Assembly: GCA_018873245.2 (NCBI GenBank)
Contig: JAEMBT020000008.1
Span: 7,470,238-7,534,237, forward strand
DNA: 64,000 nucleotides
DNA from: Archegozetes longisetosus
Taxonomy: Eukaryota; Arthropoda; Arachnida; Sarcoptiformes; Trhypochthoniidae
Reading direction: 5' to 3'
Positions 14,553 to 26,365 of this stretch are shown one piece after another (within the stretch, counting starts at the first letter, position 1; every line of letters starts with the position of its first letter). A program made the translations under genes and the position numbers. The notes beneath the pieces are model-generated. The model worked only from the letters and a program-made list of their open reading frames with translations, was not told where the DNA came from and searched no databases.

Positions 14553-16422
14553 TCAAACAATACTTACTGGATATGTATCACAGACTAATTGGAGTAAATT
14601 AGTAGTGGCTTTAGTCTGAATAATATCTGTGTGCTGACCATCAATTGTAACCCATGGCACAAAAGTGTGCGGAGGGTTCAAACTCAATGTTTGTCCGGCC
14701 ATAAAGTATTCGATAGCTAATCCTTCCTCAGAGTTCGCGCATTGAGACAACTGTTCGAAATCTAGTTTCAATTTTTGAGCGCACTTTGGGAGAAATAAGC
14801 ACAACAAATTGAAATAATTTCAGTAAATAACATAATTTTTTCTAAATAAATGTTTTCAGCCTTGTTCTAATTTGTATTAATTTTGTTCTAGTATCTAAGC
14901 TACTTTGATGTTTGAAAATGCTAACTACTGCGAATCGATACTCACTTCTGCCGCTGAATTCCAGGGGGTCTTCCAGTAATTTGAAGCAAACATGCAATTA
15001 ATAAGTCCTAAACTTTCTTCGATCGGGAACTTGAGGACAGCACATGACTTAAAAAGTTAAGATAAAAATTTTAATCAATAAACTTTTCTCATGCAAAAAT
15101 TCATTCAAAGAAGAGATCCCAAAACACTTCTTGTCAATGCAAAAGAAAAGTAGTTATATATTTTCTGCTAAAATTGGTTGAAACAAAATTTCACTAAATC
15201 TACGCGTTCTTAAAGTTCAGTCTAGAGTTAATAACACTATAATAATAGTATACAAGATAAATTTTTTTGTCAATTTCTCGATAGCAAAGAGAAAAGTTTT
15301 AGTAAGTTTCTGGCTTTGAATCAATTCTAGAGAAATGAAGGAAAATAAATTATGAAAAATCACCATTATATGCCATCGTGCATAACATAGTGGTCAATCA
15401 ATTATATTCCAATGCATGCAATCTACATATAAGTTAATTCGTCACTTGCTTTGCATAAAAATACACGTTTGTTCAAAAAATATTAAGCGAATGATGAATG
15501 AGTTGTAAGTTTAACTAAACTTAAAACTTCAGGGAAAAGATAAAGGATTTGTCGAAACTTTCCTCATTATGGTTTCTTTTGTAATCTTTTAAAAGATATA
15601 ACAGAATAGGCTTAAGTATGGACTTGGACTACATTTTAAATTAAAATTGTTATTAAATCTTATAACCTAGGATTTGTATTATGCAGCATTGAAGTTTAAA
15701 ATTTTAATCAACTTCAAAATGAAAGTACTCCATACTCAAGAATTATAAGTTCAATTATTTAAAGGTTTAAAATATTACATTAATTCTGTTTCATAATGAA
15801 TTGTAATAACGTTTTGTAATGAGTGGAAAAAGAGTTCATATTTCAATCACAACCTTAAAATTGAATACCATGTAACAAGCGCATGATAAAGGTCAATATT
15901 TCAAGATCTCCTGATTCTTATACTTAGTATCAGATTAGATAAAATTGTTTTGTCTAGGAATTCCTGGTATTTAATAAAGCAATAGAATCGTTGCACAATT
16001 CAATTGTGAGTAATGGAATGGCAGATCATACCTGAATAATATTTCCTTCACATTCTTGTTGTCCGTGTTGGCAATTAAAGGTTACTCTAGGATTCTTTGT
16101 TGAGTTCTTTACGAATCCCATATTTGCGTTGCCGAATGTCACCAAATTGACAGTCATTATCGGTGGATTAGCTTTTGATAGTTTGATAAAAGTTGGGTAC
16201 AATTGGTTGAGAACGAAGTCTTTGCTGTCGGGACACAGGGCCTCGATATAGGCTCCAACCTCTACTGTATGACCACAACCGACACCTTAATAGATAAAAA
16301 TATTTAAAATTTCCATTAAATGAACTTTTTACAAACTTACCGTTTGGGTCAATACATGGAACAGTTGTAATTTTGCTCTCAGTGAGCACAAAAACAATTG
16401 AAAATATTATAATAAATTTCAT
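14553..16422 (-). CDS. GILT-family thiol reductase (gamma-interferon-inducible lysosomal thiol reductase-like)
   Basis: Four exons on the minus strand join perfectly in phase: 16422-16341, 16285-16032, 15047-14946 and 14783-14553. The protein is about 222 residues, normal for the family. It starts with a signal peptide (MKFIIIFSIVFVLTES), so it enters the secretory or lysosomal route. The family signature CQHG-x2-EC-x2-N-x4-C is complete at about residues 99-114, spanning the exon 2/3 junction. The redox site is at about residues 45-48 and reads CPDS. This is CxxS, not the CxxC of vertebrate GILT; I believe CxxS occurs in other arthropod members too. The C-terminal part has the typical PPHTFVPWVTIDG motif. 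Family members reduce disulfides of proteins in acidic compartments. The frame stops at 14553 four codons after a perfect donor-like GTAAGT, so a further short exon is possible. Confidence 0.9.
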
Positions 16423-16659
16423 GATTTGTCTTCTATCAAAAAGATTGTCTAAACTTAGTTTTCTTCCTAAAACCTTTAATTCTATCAGTTTATATAGCCT
16501 TTGATCATCTGTTCACTTCTCATCAATTTTATTGTTCAAATACAGTTATACAACCTTTTATCAGATTCAGTCATAATATATTCCGCCTTATTATCAATTA
16601 ATTTGTAAGCTTTGTCAAGAGTTTGAAAGACAATAAGCATAAAAAAGTAATTTCGAAAA

Positions 16660-18996
16660 ATGTCTTCGGTACCAAAACCAATCAAATGCAAAGCAGCAGT
16701 TCTTTATTCACCAAACCTTCCTCTGGCGATAGAAGAAGTAGAGGTCGATAGTCCCAAGTCTGGTGAAGTTCGTGTCAAATTAGTTGCTTCAGGTGTTTGT
16801 CGTTCTGATGCGTCTACTATTTGGGGCAAACGTGGAGATAGTGTTATACCATATGGCAGGCCAATTATTAATGGGCACGAAGGCGCAGGAATTGTGGAGT
16901 CTGTTGGAGATAATGTTAAAGAAGTGGAAGTTGGGGATCATGTCGTACTGCTTTGGATGCCTCAATGCAATCAATGCAGTTATTGCAGTAATCCTAAGCG
17001 TAATACCTGTTTGGATGTTATAGAAAAAGGTATCAGAAATCACACAACTGAAGAACAAAGAATTATGTTTTTATTTTTGATTTTTTAATATTGATCACAC
17101 TTTTAGAACAAAATAATAATTAATTATATGAGAGTATTAGTACATAATGCAATACATGTTGTTCATTTAAGTACCAGCTGTTTTTGTAGGATTTATTACT
17201 GACAAGCTTTATTTTAAAATTAGCTTAAGAGTTATTTAAAGAAACAATGAGTGCTGAAAATATCTAACATATGCGTACACCTAAAGCTACAATATATTTT
17301 TATAAACATTTATGATAAAGTATTCAACCACATAATGCATATACGTCTCGATCTATTGAAAATAGTTTAGCATTATAAAAGAGTGTGCTTTACATAATAA
17401 ACTAATTAGAGTGAAGGGTTCTCATGTTGTTTATAGAAGCTTCAAATACAGAACCCGAAAAAGCTTTTCTGTAATTAACATTCTATGTAAATAGTAAGCT
17501 TTTGATAGCGTAAAACTATAAGTGAATATTGTGAACCCTCTATCTAAAGTGTCAACTCAAATCTAGTCTGGCATTGTATTACAGATTGTTAGCGCTTAAA
17601 ATCTAGCAACGATAAAGAAAATTAAATCTATATTAGAAAATACAATTAAAGACAACAGAAAACTCTGCTAATGTTCTTCCAACACATCGATCATTCCATG
17701 TCCGATATAGCTTACGATACTCTGTGTCTCAAAGTGAAAATAATTGTTGACAACGATAATTATCCTCGAGTAAATAATATATAAATTAAAAATTGAGGCT
17801 TGTCTATGATTTCAAGAGAAAATTTAGTTAATGTTTAAACATTTCTAAATCTTATAGTGAGTCATTGACTCAACTAATTTTTCATTAGATCAACAATCTT
17901 GAAAATTACTGCTTTTTAAGATTAAACTTTAAAACGTTTTACTGATAATTCTATTCTATAAATACTTAGACCAGAATTAATATTTTGTAAAAATCTTATC
18001 ATTTAAGGTGATAGAGAAGAATCGTGGCTTCAGACCGATGGCACAAGTCGTTATCATTTAGTCAAAAATAATGACCCAATACTAACCTCAGGAGTAAATT
18101 GCAATTTAGTTACTTTCACAGAATACGCAGTCGTGAAGGAGTCAATGATCGCCAAAATTGACAAAAGCTTACCATTAGATGTTTTATCTCTGGTTGGCTG
18201 TTGTATACCTACTGGTTACGGAGCAGCGGTCAATGTGGCCAAAGTTCATCCGGGCAGTTCTTGCGTTGTTTGGGGTTTAGGAGCTGTCGGGATGGCTGTA
18301 GTTCTTGGTTGTAAAGAAATGGGTGCTGATGTTATCATTGGTATTGATGTCAATTCGGAAAAGTTTTATTTAGCAGAAAAATTTGGTTGCAATCAGTTCA
18401 TTAATCCTAGAGAAACAACTGAGCAAATAGAGGATGTTATCAAAAATCTATTGAGTAAATAAATTATATTGCTATTATATCACTTTAGTTGTTAGAAAAT
18501 TTTTGAAAATTTTTCAATAGTTGTATAATTTTATTATTAATCTATTTATTGATGAAAATATTTTTGAATTTTCCTTTTGTAATTTTTTCAAAAATAACGT
18601 TTTTAAAGAAAAGTTTAAACTTTTATCAACTTTTTCAGAAGAAGGAGTTGATTATGCCTTTGATTGCATTGGAGATCAATCAGTTATTACGACTGCTGTT
18701 AATTGTTTGTCACCTCGTGGTACTTTTGTGGCCGTGGGTCTAGTCCAGTCAGACACTAAAGCTGTGGTACCTGTTCTGAGACTACTTGGCGGTCAAACAA
18801 TTACCGGCGCTTACTTTGGCAACTATAAGGGTAGAGATGGGGTTCAGATGTTGGCCAAAAATATCAAGATGATAGCAAATTTAGAGAGTTAGTTGAATTG
18901 TTTGTTAGCAAAAGGTTGCAATTAGACCAAATCAATGAAGCTCTTGATGCATTGAAAAGAGGAGACAACGTCGTCAGAAGTGTTATAATTATGTAA
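16660..18996 (+). CDS. Zinc-dependent alcohol dehydrogenase (MDR superfamily), one-base frameshift near the 3' end
   Basis: Three exons join in phase: 16660-17029, 18008-18454 and 18639-18996. Read through, the product is about 391 residues, normal for medium-chain zinc ADHs. The catalytic zinc ligands are visible: Cys47 in SGVCRSD, His73-Glu74 in GHEGAG, and the CC pair at 188-189 in VGCCIPTGYG. The structural zinc cysteines are 103, 106, 109 and 117. The Rossmann motif is GLGAVG (213-218), with Asp237 at the end of strand 2, which indicates NAD preference. The layout resembles class III ADH (S-hydroxymethylglutathione/formaldehyde dehydrogenase), but I cannot fix the substrate. An A5 run at 18857-18861, where six As would keep the frame, diverts into an early stop at 18890-18892. 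The other frame continues with a normal ADH C-terminus to 18996. This is either an assembly indel or a very recent mutation. Confidence 0.9.
17030..18007 (+). other. Intron 1 of the alcohol dehydrogenase gene
   Basis: A 978-base AT-rich intron with donor GTATCA and acceptor TTTAAG. It splits a Gly codon (G|GT), and nothing else is recognised in it. Confidence 0.8.
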
Positions 18997-19835
18997 TAAA
19001 TTGTTGTAAACAAATATTTAGTTTGCTGGTTTACAAAATCTAAGCAAATTCTTAACATTTCTGAAACCTTGAAACTTCTAAACAATAAAATGTAAAACTG
19101 TAGAGGGAAAGAGAGTTTGCAAATCTAACAATTATTCTTTGGCCCATTAATAGTATTATTTCGCTAATCGTGGATTATTTAAGCTTTCAAATATAGAAAT
19201 CATAAATTATTTCAAATAATAACCATATTTCGGTTCTATAACTCATGGACTTCGAGCCTGTTATCAAAACTACAGAACTGGAATATTAGATATTCTGATA
19301 ATTTATTGCGGAACTGAAGAGATTTCACACGAGTAACTGCGCAATACTTTGTCTTCTCTAACATAACAAAATTTTAGTGCAAATAGGCTTTCATTGTACT
19401 AATAATGAAGTGTTATAATAAATATTTACACTCAACCAACACCTTGTTTTGTATAAATATGCAAATTATAATAGTAGAAGCGCTAAAGCATTGAGTGATC
19501 CACACAATAAAGTCTGAATTGAGCTAACCATTTCTCAAATTTAAATAATAACAAACTTTCCTTTTCATTAAGTCAACTGCTTTCATCTCGGTTATGATTT
19601 TACAACTCTTTAATGTCTTAATATTCACTGAATCTGCCTTAAGTTAACTTTAACTGAATTGGATGCCATCACTGGACATCCATTTCTTTGGTTATCAAAA
19701 TTAAATTTTCACTTTCAATTTAATAATATGATGTTTATTTACTCAATACAAATATTGACTATCAAATGAAAATTAGGTCTCAATATATTGATAAAATATT
19801 ATTAATACACGTATGAAAATTGATAACTTTCATTC
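18997..19835. other. Intergenic, no supported feature
   Basis: AT-rich spacer between the ADH gene and the small secreted-protein gene, both on the plus strand. No coding or repeat structure was recognised. Confidence 0.6.
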
Positions 19836-21157
19836 ATGTTAGAAATGGATACTCGAGTGTTATTAATCATGTCTTATATGATAATGTATAGTTCAATTAT
19901 AACTGGAAATAGTTTACCGACAAATGAACAAGTTTTTGATTTATCAGAAGACTTTTCGCCTAAGAAACAGTCATTCTTACAGAGCCGGGTGATCATCTTA
20001 TTTGTTCCCACGAATCAATTTCCTGTAAACCAAGGAAATTTGGGAGGCATTAATGGTATGACTTTGAGTACTATGCCGTAAATTGTCCAACTGTAATTAA
20101 TGATAGTGTACAGTTCCGCGTAAGACACGAAAACAATTTATTAAAAATTTAAACTCATTTATATGTATGAAGTTTTTGATAACCAAGAAGTACTAATTTC
20201 TAATCACCCAATAGCAACTAAAAAGTTTATAAATAGCCCAACTCATCAAAACCTATCGACTGTTGTGTTTTAAGGTTTCAACATTCATTAAACAATATGA
20301 ATTCATCAATAATTTTTACAGTTGCTTAATTTAGCTGATAAAATTAATTAAACTATGCAAATATACTATTCCCTGAATGCCTCACTCTTAACTCGGATGG
20401 AAAGTATCGGAAATAGATCATTTTTAATTAGTCTAAAGATTGTTCCAATATTATTCTTTCGATTCACAAGTTTCATCAGTTTTATCATTGATATTATTTG
20501 ATGATAAAGATTTATTGTTGCTACATATCACAAATTTTTATCTCCAACGATGAGTAAACATTGAAAATAAAGATTTTTATACCTTTAGTCAATAGCAGTT
20601 AACGATTTATCTTATTTTAGTTATAGCTCGGTTTATGGTGCATTTAATGTTAGTATATAAACGAGTGATGTCTGTATTAAAACATTCTTATTGTAGCGCA
20701 TTAGGCATAGTAGAAGATTGTTTTGGCAACTGCATCATTCACCTTTACCCTAACACTGCATGTATCATAAACCGAAATATAGTTCTTATTTTTATCAAAA
20801 TTGCAGATGGACAATTTGATACAAAGTACATGAGAAAATTATAGTGAAAATGACTTTTCAAAGTAATTGCTCTATGGAAAATAACAGTTTTTCAAAAATC
20901 AAAATTAAAGTTTTGAAAACTAACTTTTGTTTAAAGATTATTATTATTTATATCAATTGTAAGGAGCATTTCCGAATGCAAACATTCCGAATGCTGGAAA
21001 CTTCAATAGTGACGGCTTTGTTGGAAATCAAAGGGTGAGAAGGAACAGGAATAGAGGTGTCGAACGGTTGAACGGTGGGATAAGGAGAAAAAATGAACTC
21101 AGAAGTCGCACAACAACTTCTAATTATGACAGATTTGATAATTCAGGAACTGAATGA
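19836..21157 (+). CDS. Small secreted basic protein with dibasic sites, two exons
   Basis: Exon 1 (19836-20055) and exon 2 (20964-21157) join through a split Gly codon and give about 137 residues. The N-terminus is a plausible signal peptide (hydrophobic run VLLIMSYMIMYSSIITG after MLEMDTR). The mature part is Asn/Gly-rich around the junction (NQGNLGGING, then PNANIPNAGNFNSDG). It then becomes strongly basic, with RVRRNRNR, GGIRRKN and LRSR clusters that look like prohormone or furin cleavage sites, and ends NYDRFDNSGTE. I recognise no family. A secreted peptide precursor or cuticle/effector-like protein would fit; both are guesses. Exon 1 contains a donor-like GGTGATCA near 19987, so a shorter exon is conceivable. 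The phase match of the chosen junction is the main support. Confidence 0.55.
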
Positions 21158-21599
21158 ATCACAAAAACACGAAATTGAATTTTATATAATTTATTTTTCC
21201 TCAAGGATAAGATTTATTCAGAAGAGGATTTTTGGGTTGAAAATTGAGATGCTTTGTTAATTAACTGTTAATTATTTAATTGAATCTATTTCATAATAGA
21301 TATTGTAGTGATTTTGAATATGAAATATTTTATATAAAGCTATGAACAATATATAATTCTGAATTTTGTATAATTAAATAATCATGATTTCATAGGAACC
21401 TTTTCTGTTTGTGTATCAAGACAAATATTTTCGAAATTATTCAAATAAAATTTTGTTGAAAAAATTTTTCTTTGAAAATTCAGCTCTAATTAATTTCATT
21501 CAAGCCTTCAAATCTTCAGATGTTCAGAAATTCATACATCATGAAAGATATACTTTAAGAGTTGGCACATTCAATTCTGACTCAAGATATCAAGAAATA
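21158..21599. other. Intergenic, no supported feature
   Basis: AT-rich spacer ending at the TA target dinucleotide (21598-21599) of the following mariner-derived element. Confidence 0.5.
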
Positions 21600-22011
21600 T
21601 TAGGGTTTTGCTTATGTAATGCGGTTTTTTAAACTTTATGTTTGAGGTCAATTATGAATCAGTAATCGATTGTTTACAAATGTCTTTGGAAAGTCATCCT
21701 AAAGAGTGATATCTAAACTTAAATTATTGACAAATAATCTTTAAATAAATTGTGTCCAAGATGGCTGAAGAGTTTCCGACTAAGACTCACATAAGACATT
21801 GTTTGTTGTATGAATTTCATCGGGTATCAAATGCTACCGAAGCCGCACAACACATTCGGGACACATGGTCGCAAAGCTCTGAGTGTGGATCAGTGTCAGC
21901 GATGGTTTTCGCGCTTCTGAAACAACGACTTCAGTGTCGATGACAACCCTCAATCCGGGCGACCGGTGCAATTTTACTAACAAAAACCGCATTACATAAG
22001 CGAAACCCTAA
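21600..22011 (+). mobile_element. Deleted mariner element (412 bp) with terminal inverted repeats
   Basis: The ends are about 30-base inverted repeats with one mismatch over the compared length. The left begins TTAGGGTTTTGCTTATGTAA, and the right end, read in reverse, begins TTAGGGTTTCGCTTATGTAA. Both are flanked by TA (21598-21599 and 22012-22013). Inside, 21752-21980 encodes a broken mariner N-terminus. It has a helix-turn-helix (THIRHCLLYEFHRVSNATEA), then, after a frameshift, QRWFSRF-stop-NNDFSVDD and SGRPVQF, the mariner 'WFxRFk..d.sv.D..rsGRP' pattern. Everything downstream of the HTH, including the catalytic domain, is deleted, so this is a non-autonomous copy. Confidence 0.85.
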
Positions 22012-23764
22012 TATAATTTACAATACATTAGTATAATATATAAAGGAAATACTATTATGACTCCTTTTGCAATTATCACAAATAGTACCAATATTTTAAT
22101 GAAATTAATGAAAATATAAAAATAAAGAAAAAATTGATTTTTTGCAAACATTAAGCTAAGTGAAGAATCAATTTTCAATATTCAAAATAGTTTAAAAATT
22201 TTAGCTGCCTTGGTTCTCGAGTCTAAGACTAAAATTGAACTCAGGAATAGATTAAGCTTTCACTTTCATCAATGAAGTGGTCATCATTTCCATAATCTTC
22301 AGGTGATATTGAACTTGAATCCAGGCTGAGTTTGGGCACCATTACTATTTAACTTCGAAAACTAAGCGAACTTATAGTCGAACACATGTGATCAGTATTC
22401 GAATCAACAACTTCATCGAATTTTTATTTCATTAGTTTGTTATTTTAATCATCGATATAGTCGATAATAAAAAATTCTTTGTCTGAAGAACTCAATTATT
22501 ACTCGTGAGTTTTAGAGTGATTGAAATTTCACAAACAGGCAAATAGTTGTTTTAATGAATATCTACCACGCCTTTAGGTGAATATTAGTTAAATTTTATA
22601 TCAGAAGGATAATCAAATTTATGTCAATTTGACAAAATTGAGAGTTAAATATTAAACATCTGAGATTGTAGTATGCTATATTTTAAAATTATTAGTGTAT
22701 AAATAAAATCATATAAATTAATGTCTATAATACTTTATGATGGAGTTCCAGTTTCATGCTTATGTTTCAATTAATACTTTAATCAAAATTTCAGCTGTGA
22801 AAAATAATTGTATCTCTTCTATGATTTGGTAATATTGAATAGTTAAAGTTAATTTTAACAATGTTGTGAAGTTCCAAATAAGAAACTATAAATGAGAATT
22901 ACAAAATATTAAAATACTTTAGCTTAGAATTAACATACATCGAGTTGCTCATAAAATAAAGCATTAGTGGCTAAGGTGTCTATTTTTTCAGCTAACATCT
23001 GAACAAAATACATCCGGATTTTGGACTGGTTAACCTGAAACCTGGACGCTTGATCATCCTAAACAATTTTGATCATTAACCTTTCTCAGTTTATTGAATA
23101 AATCGTAGTTTATTAAGTATCTTTAAATAATCTATCATAAAAAAATATTTAATGAGAAAAACTGAGAGAGAAGTTGTCAATTTGTCAAAATTTCACCCTT
23201 TATTCAAACATAATTGCTAACATTCATAATTACTGACCAATTGGATTTCAGTCATATTTATTAACCCGAAAGTTCGTGAAATAAATTTCTAAACTTTGAA
23301 AGTTGTTCATAAATCTCATGAAAAGTGAAATAAAACAATTCTTCTCAAACATAGTTGTATCTATTATTAATTATTAATAATAATGTGTTTGAATTTGATG
23401 TAAAAATATTTCACTAAGCTATAAACACAAATTTCAATCTCTATCAGTATTTGCATTATTTTTTCATGCATTTTTATTGTGAATAATGGTAAGAATTTTG
23501 AAAGAATTTTAAAATATTCTATGAAAAGTTCAAATAAGATCCATTTCATTATCTTAAATATCATTTAACATGTCAATCAAATATAGAACTAGCGATATAA
23601 ATGAAACTTTTGTGATTAATATTAAAAGCTTGAAGTAATCGATCGCATTCTCAAATAAAATTTAAACACAAGCACCAAATCAAAGCCCAAAAAAGTCTCC
23701 TGACATAAGTGAGGCAATCGATATAAGGTGTCTCTTTACAAGCAATTAATGAGCTCTATGAATC
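22012..23764. other. AT-rich DNA, no supported gene
   Basis: No coding exon, RNA gene or clear repeat boundary was recognised. The open frame at 23367-23564 (-) is low-complexity. Confidence 0.5.
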
Positions 23765-23950
23765 CTATTTCAATGAACTGGTAATTTCCTCATCTAGTTT
23801 TATGTGAATCGTATCTGTTATCTCATCTTCATCTTTAATACAATCGGTTGAACATGAATTCTGACAAATAGTTAGATTAACTCTTTCCTCACAATAGTTA
23901 ACCTGTGTTTCATTAGAAATAACAGAATAATTACTGTTTGAAATCTGATC
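23765..23950 (-). CDS. Possible terminal coding exon of an unidentified gene
   Basis: On the minus strand an acceptor-like AACAG at 23951-23953 is followed by a 62-codon frame (23950-23765). Its composition is not low-complexity: hydrophilic, with Cys-containing NYCEERVNLTICQNSCSTDC, then acidic KDEDEITDT, ending SSLK-stop. It looks like an extracellular or cytoplasmic tail, but I recognise no family. Upstream on the same strand, 24560-24239 holds frame-shifting coding-like text (FKKLLLESIDKDLF, then PKGNHDSSWWKCFVGKALVV). This may be an earlier exon or a pseudogene remnant of the same gene. Confidence 0.3.
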   Translation of the reverse strand, partial: DQISNSNYSVISNETQVNYCEERVNLTICQNSCSTDCIKDEDEITDTIHIKLDEEITSSLK

Positions 23951-24238
23951 CTGTTATCATGCTTTTATAATTCCAAACAAGGTATTTGTTCAATTTATTA
24001 TGCGATTTTATGAGACATTTCTCAAGAAAACTGTATGATTTTGAATCATAAGGTATGTCTCTCTCATAAAGACTTATACAGACTTTATAATGATATTAGC
24101 GAAGTACTAGTGATTGATGTCATTCCTAAAGTTCTGCAACGGTATGAAATTTTCACTTTTCTTCAGATTCCGAATCATTTCTTGGTATTTGATGCCATAA
24201 ACTGTTATGAAAGCATTGACCGAGAATTATTGAGAGTT

Positions 24239-24560
24239 CTATAAAATGATCATTACTGGTAAGAACGAGTCAATTTTTAAGTAGTTTTTCACTACCAAAG
24301 CTTTCCCTACGAAACACTTCCACCAACTGCTGTCATGATTTCCTTTTGGAGAATGAATTTTATTGTCAACTGAATCTAGAACTTGGCGACAATCTATTGG
24401 CTTTCCATCAAAATTTTCATTGATTTCAATATTCATTAATCTGACACTCGATATAATCCTTTAGTTTGTTGTATGAAAAAGATCTTTGTCAATAGATTCG
24501 AGCAATAGTTTTTTAAAGTTTTCAAAGCTTTAAAGTTCTTTGTTGGTCTTTATTTTTTCT
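24239..24560 (-). pseudogene. Unassigned coding-like remnant
   Basis: The frame 24436-24239 and frame-shifted text upstream (FENFKKLLLESIDKDLFHTT) look protein-like, not random: mixed composition, with the motif DSSWWKCFVGKALVV. There are at least two frame breaks. No family was recognised. It could belong with the candidate terminal exon at 23765-23950. Confidence 0.2.
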
Positions 24561-24714
24561 GAGTCAAGCGTGCAACAAGTAAATTTACATTTTTAATTTT
24601 CCGAATAAAATAAAAAGTAAAAAACATGCCTAAATGAAAATTTATCTAAAGCATAAATTTATATTGAAGTAAAATTTTTACAACTTGTATGGCTCTAACC
24701 CTCCTTCGTGACCC

Positions 24715-25345
24715 ACAGCTTTCAATTTTGTTGTTATGCCGTTCAGGTTCGAGCTCATAAACCTAAACGCATAACTGGGGACTAAAGTTAACTATTTATC
24801 CAGAATTCTGAAATAAATATTCCATTAAAATATTAGGAATATTCTACCTTGTTCGATTGCAATCTTTCATTTTCTTAAAAATTATAAGTAATTAAAATAA
24901 TATTTAATAACAAATAGATAAAGAAATATAACGTAGGATTTAGACGTGATTTCATTATTTGATTGATACATGAAAATGTTATAAACATATTTAAAGATTT
25001 TCACATATTAAAAGTTTTTACTTCTTTCTAACACTTTTACACTTTCACTTCGAGGCATAATGAGGTCCTCTCCTCATGGCCTCCGCCTAAAGACTGACTC
25101 TGTTTACCAGTTTTTTAACATATCTTATATAAACAAAATAGATCTGAATTGTTATTCTTTCAAAATATTCACCGCATTTCATAGCAAACGTTAATACAAT
25201 GATAAACTTGAAAGCGTTAGTAAAGCATTACATAAAATATAAAGCATTTTAAAGATAACTGTTTGACAAACTATTTTAAAAGAATGAAAAACTGATTTAA
25301 AATCAGAGAATTTATATCTGCATAACATTGTCTTAAGGTCACGCA
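24715..25345. repeat. Dispersed repeat, copy A (inverted relative to 58980-59575)
   Basis: This segment matches the reverse complement of 58980-59575 over most of its length. Shared stretches include AAACCTAAACGCATAAC at one end, ATAAACAAAATAGATCTGAA in the middle, and the complement of TTAAATCAGTTTT...CATTCTTTT at the other end. No open frame is conserved between the copies. The superfamily is unknown and the boundaries are approximate. Confidence 0.75.
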
Positions 25346-26365
25346 TTGAGCTTTATCACTTTTTTCGTGATTGTTTTAGAGATGTTTTACCAGATTCGTT
25401 TAAAACCAGTCAAAGATTGGTTTGACAGTGCGTAAGAATGCATGAAGAATTGAGTTTAAATTTTAAAATATCAATGATCCTAGTGATCTTTAGAAAAGAT
25501 ATACTAGATTTTAAAATACTAATTATCTAGCTACTCAGAACTGACATTGATTTGAAATTCGAATCATCTAGTGAAAAGTTATTCGACTTTAATCGACTAA
25601 AGATAGTGATTTCCATGGGTGTAGATACATGTATTGCAAATATACTGCACAAAAGATTATGAGCCCTTGTTATCAGCTTTTTGCAATTTCTGCACTACTC
25701 CTGCACCTGCACTTTCAAAGTTAAATTTCTCTAAGCAGAACTTGATTCTTTTTCAAACTATTGGACTTTTTCGACTTCCCAGTCTTTGGAGAACATTATA
25801 TGGATTTCGCTTCTTAATCATAAAATTGAATCAAGAATAAGAAAGCACATGAAAACCATTCGTGCTTTGGCTAAAAATGGAATTTTTTGTGTAAACGAAA
25901 AAATTTATACAAAATAATATCTAGTTATGACATCGGACACAGTTCAAATTTTTCACAATAGAGAGCATTATTGAGATGAAATCGTGAAAGCTTTTACTCA
26001 GGAAACTTTAAAATGTCTTTAATCACTGTAATACTGTGCTTGACTGTTGATTAATGTATTGAATTTATAAATATATATTTTAATGCACATTTTAAATTTT
26101 TCTTACATAAATGCATAAATATTCTTGAATTCTTCAGTACATAAAATTCTATTTTTAATGATTATCTTATTTCTATTCCAGGTGAAACATCGACTTTAAC
26201 ATATATATAAATTTCGACACAGAGATAGGAAACAATATATTTCTGTTTATAAAATTCAATAATGTGAATGCTCTAAAACTTTTTAAGTATTGTACAACAG
26301 AATTTAAGTGTTTAATTAAAACAAATGAGAGAACTGATGAATATCTATTGGAATTTTTATTGTAT
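25346..26365. other. AT-rich spacer, no supported gene
   Basis: Nothing recognised. The frame at 25634-25840 matches no family I know. Confidence 0.5.
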
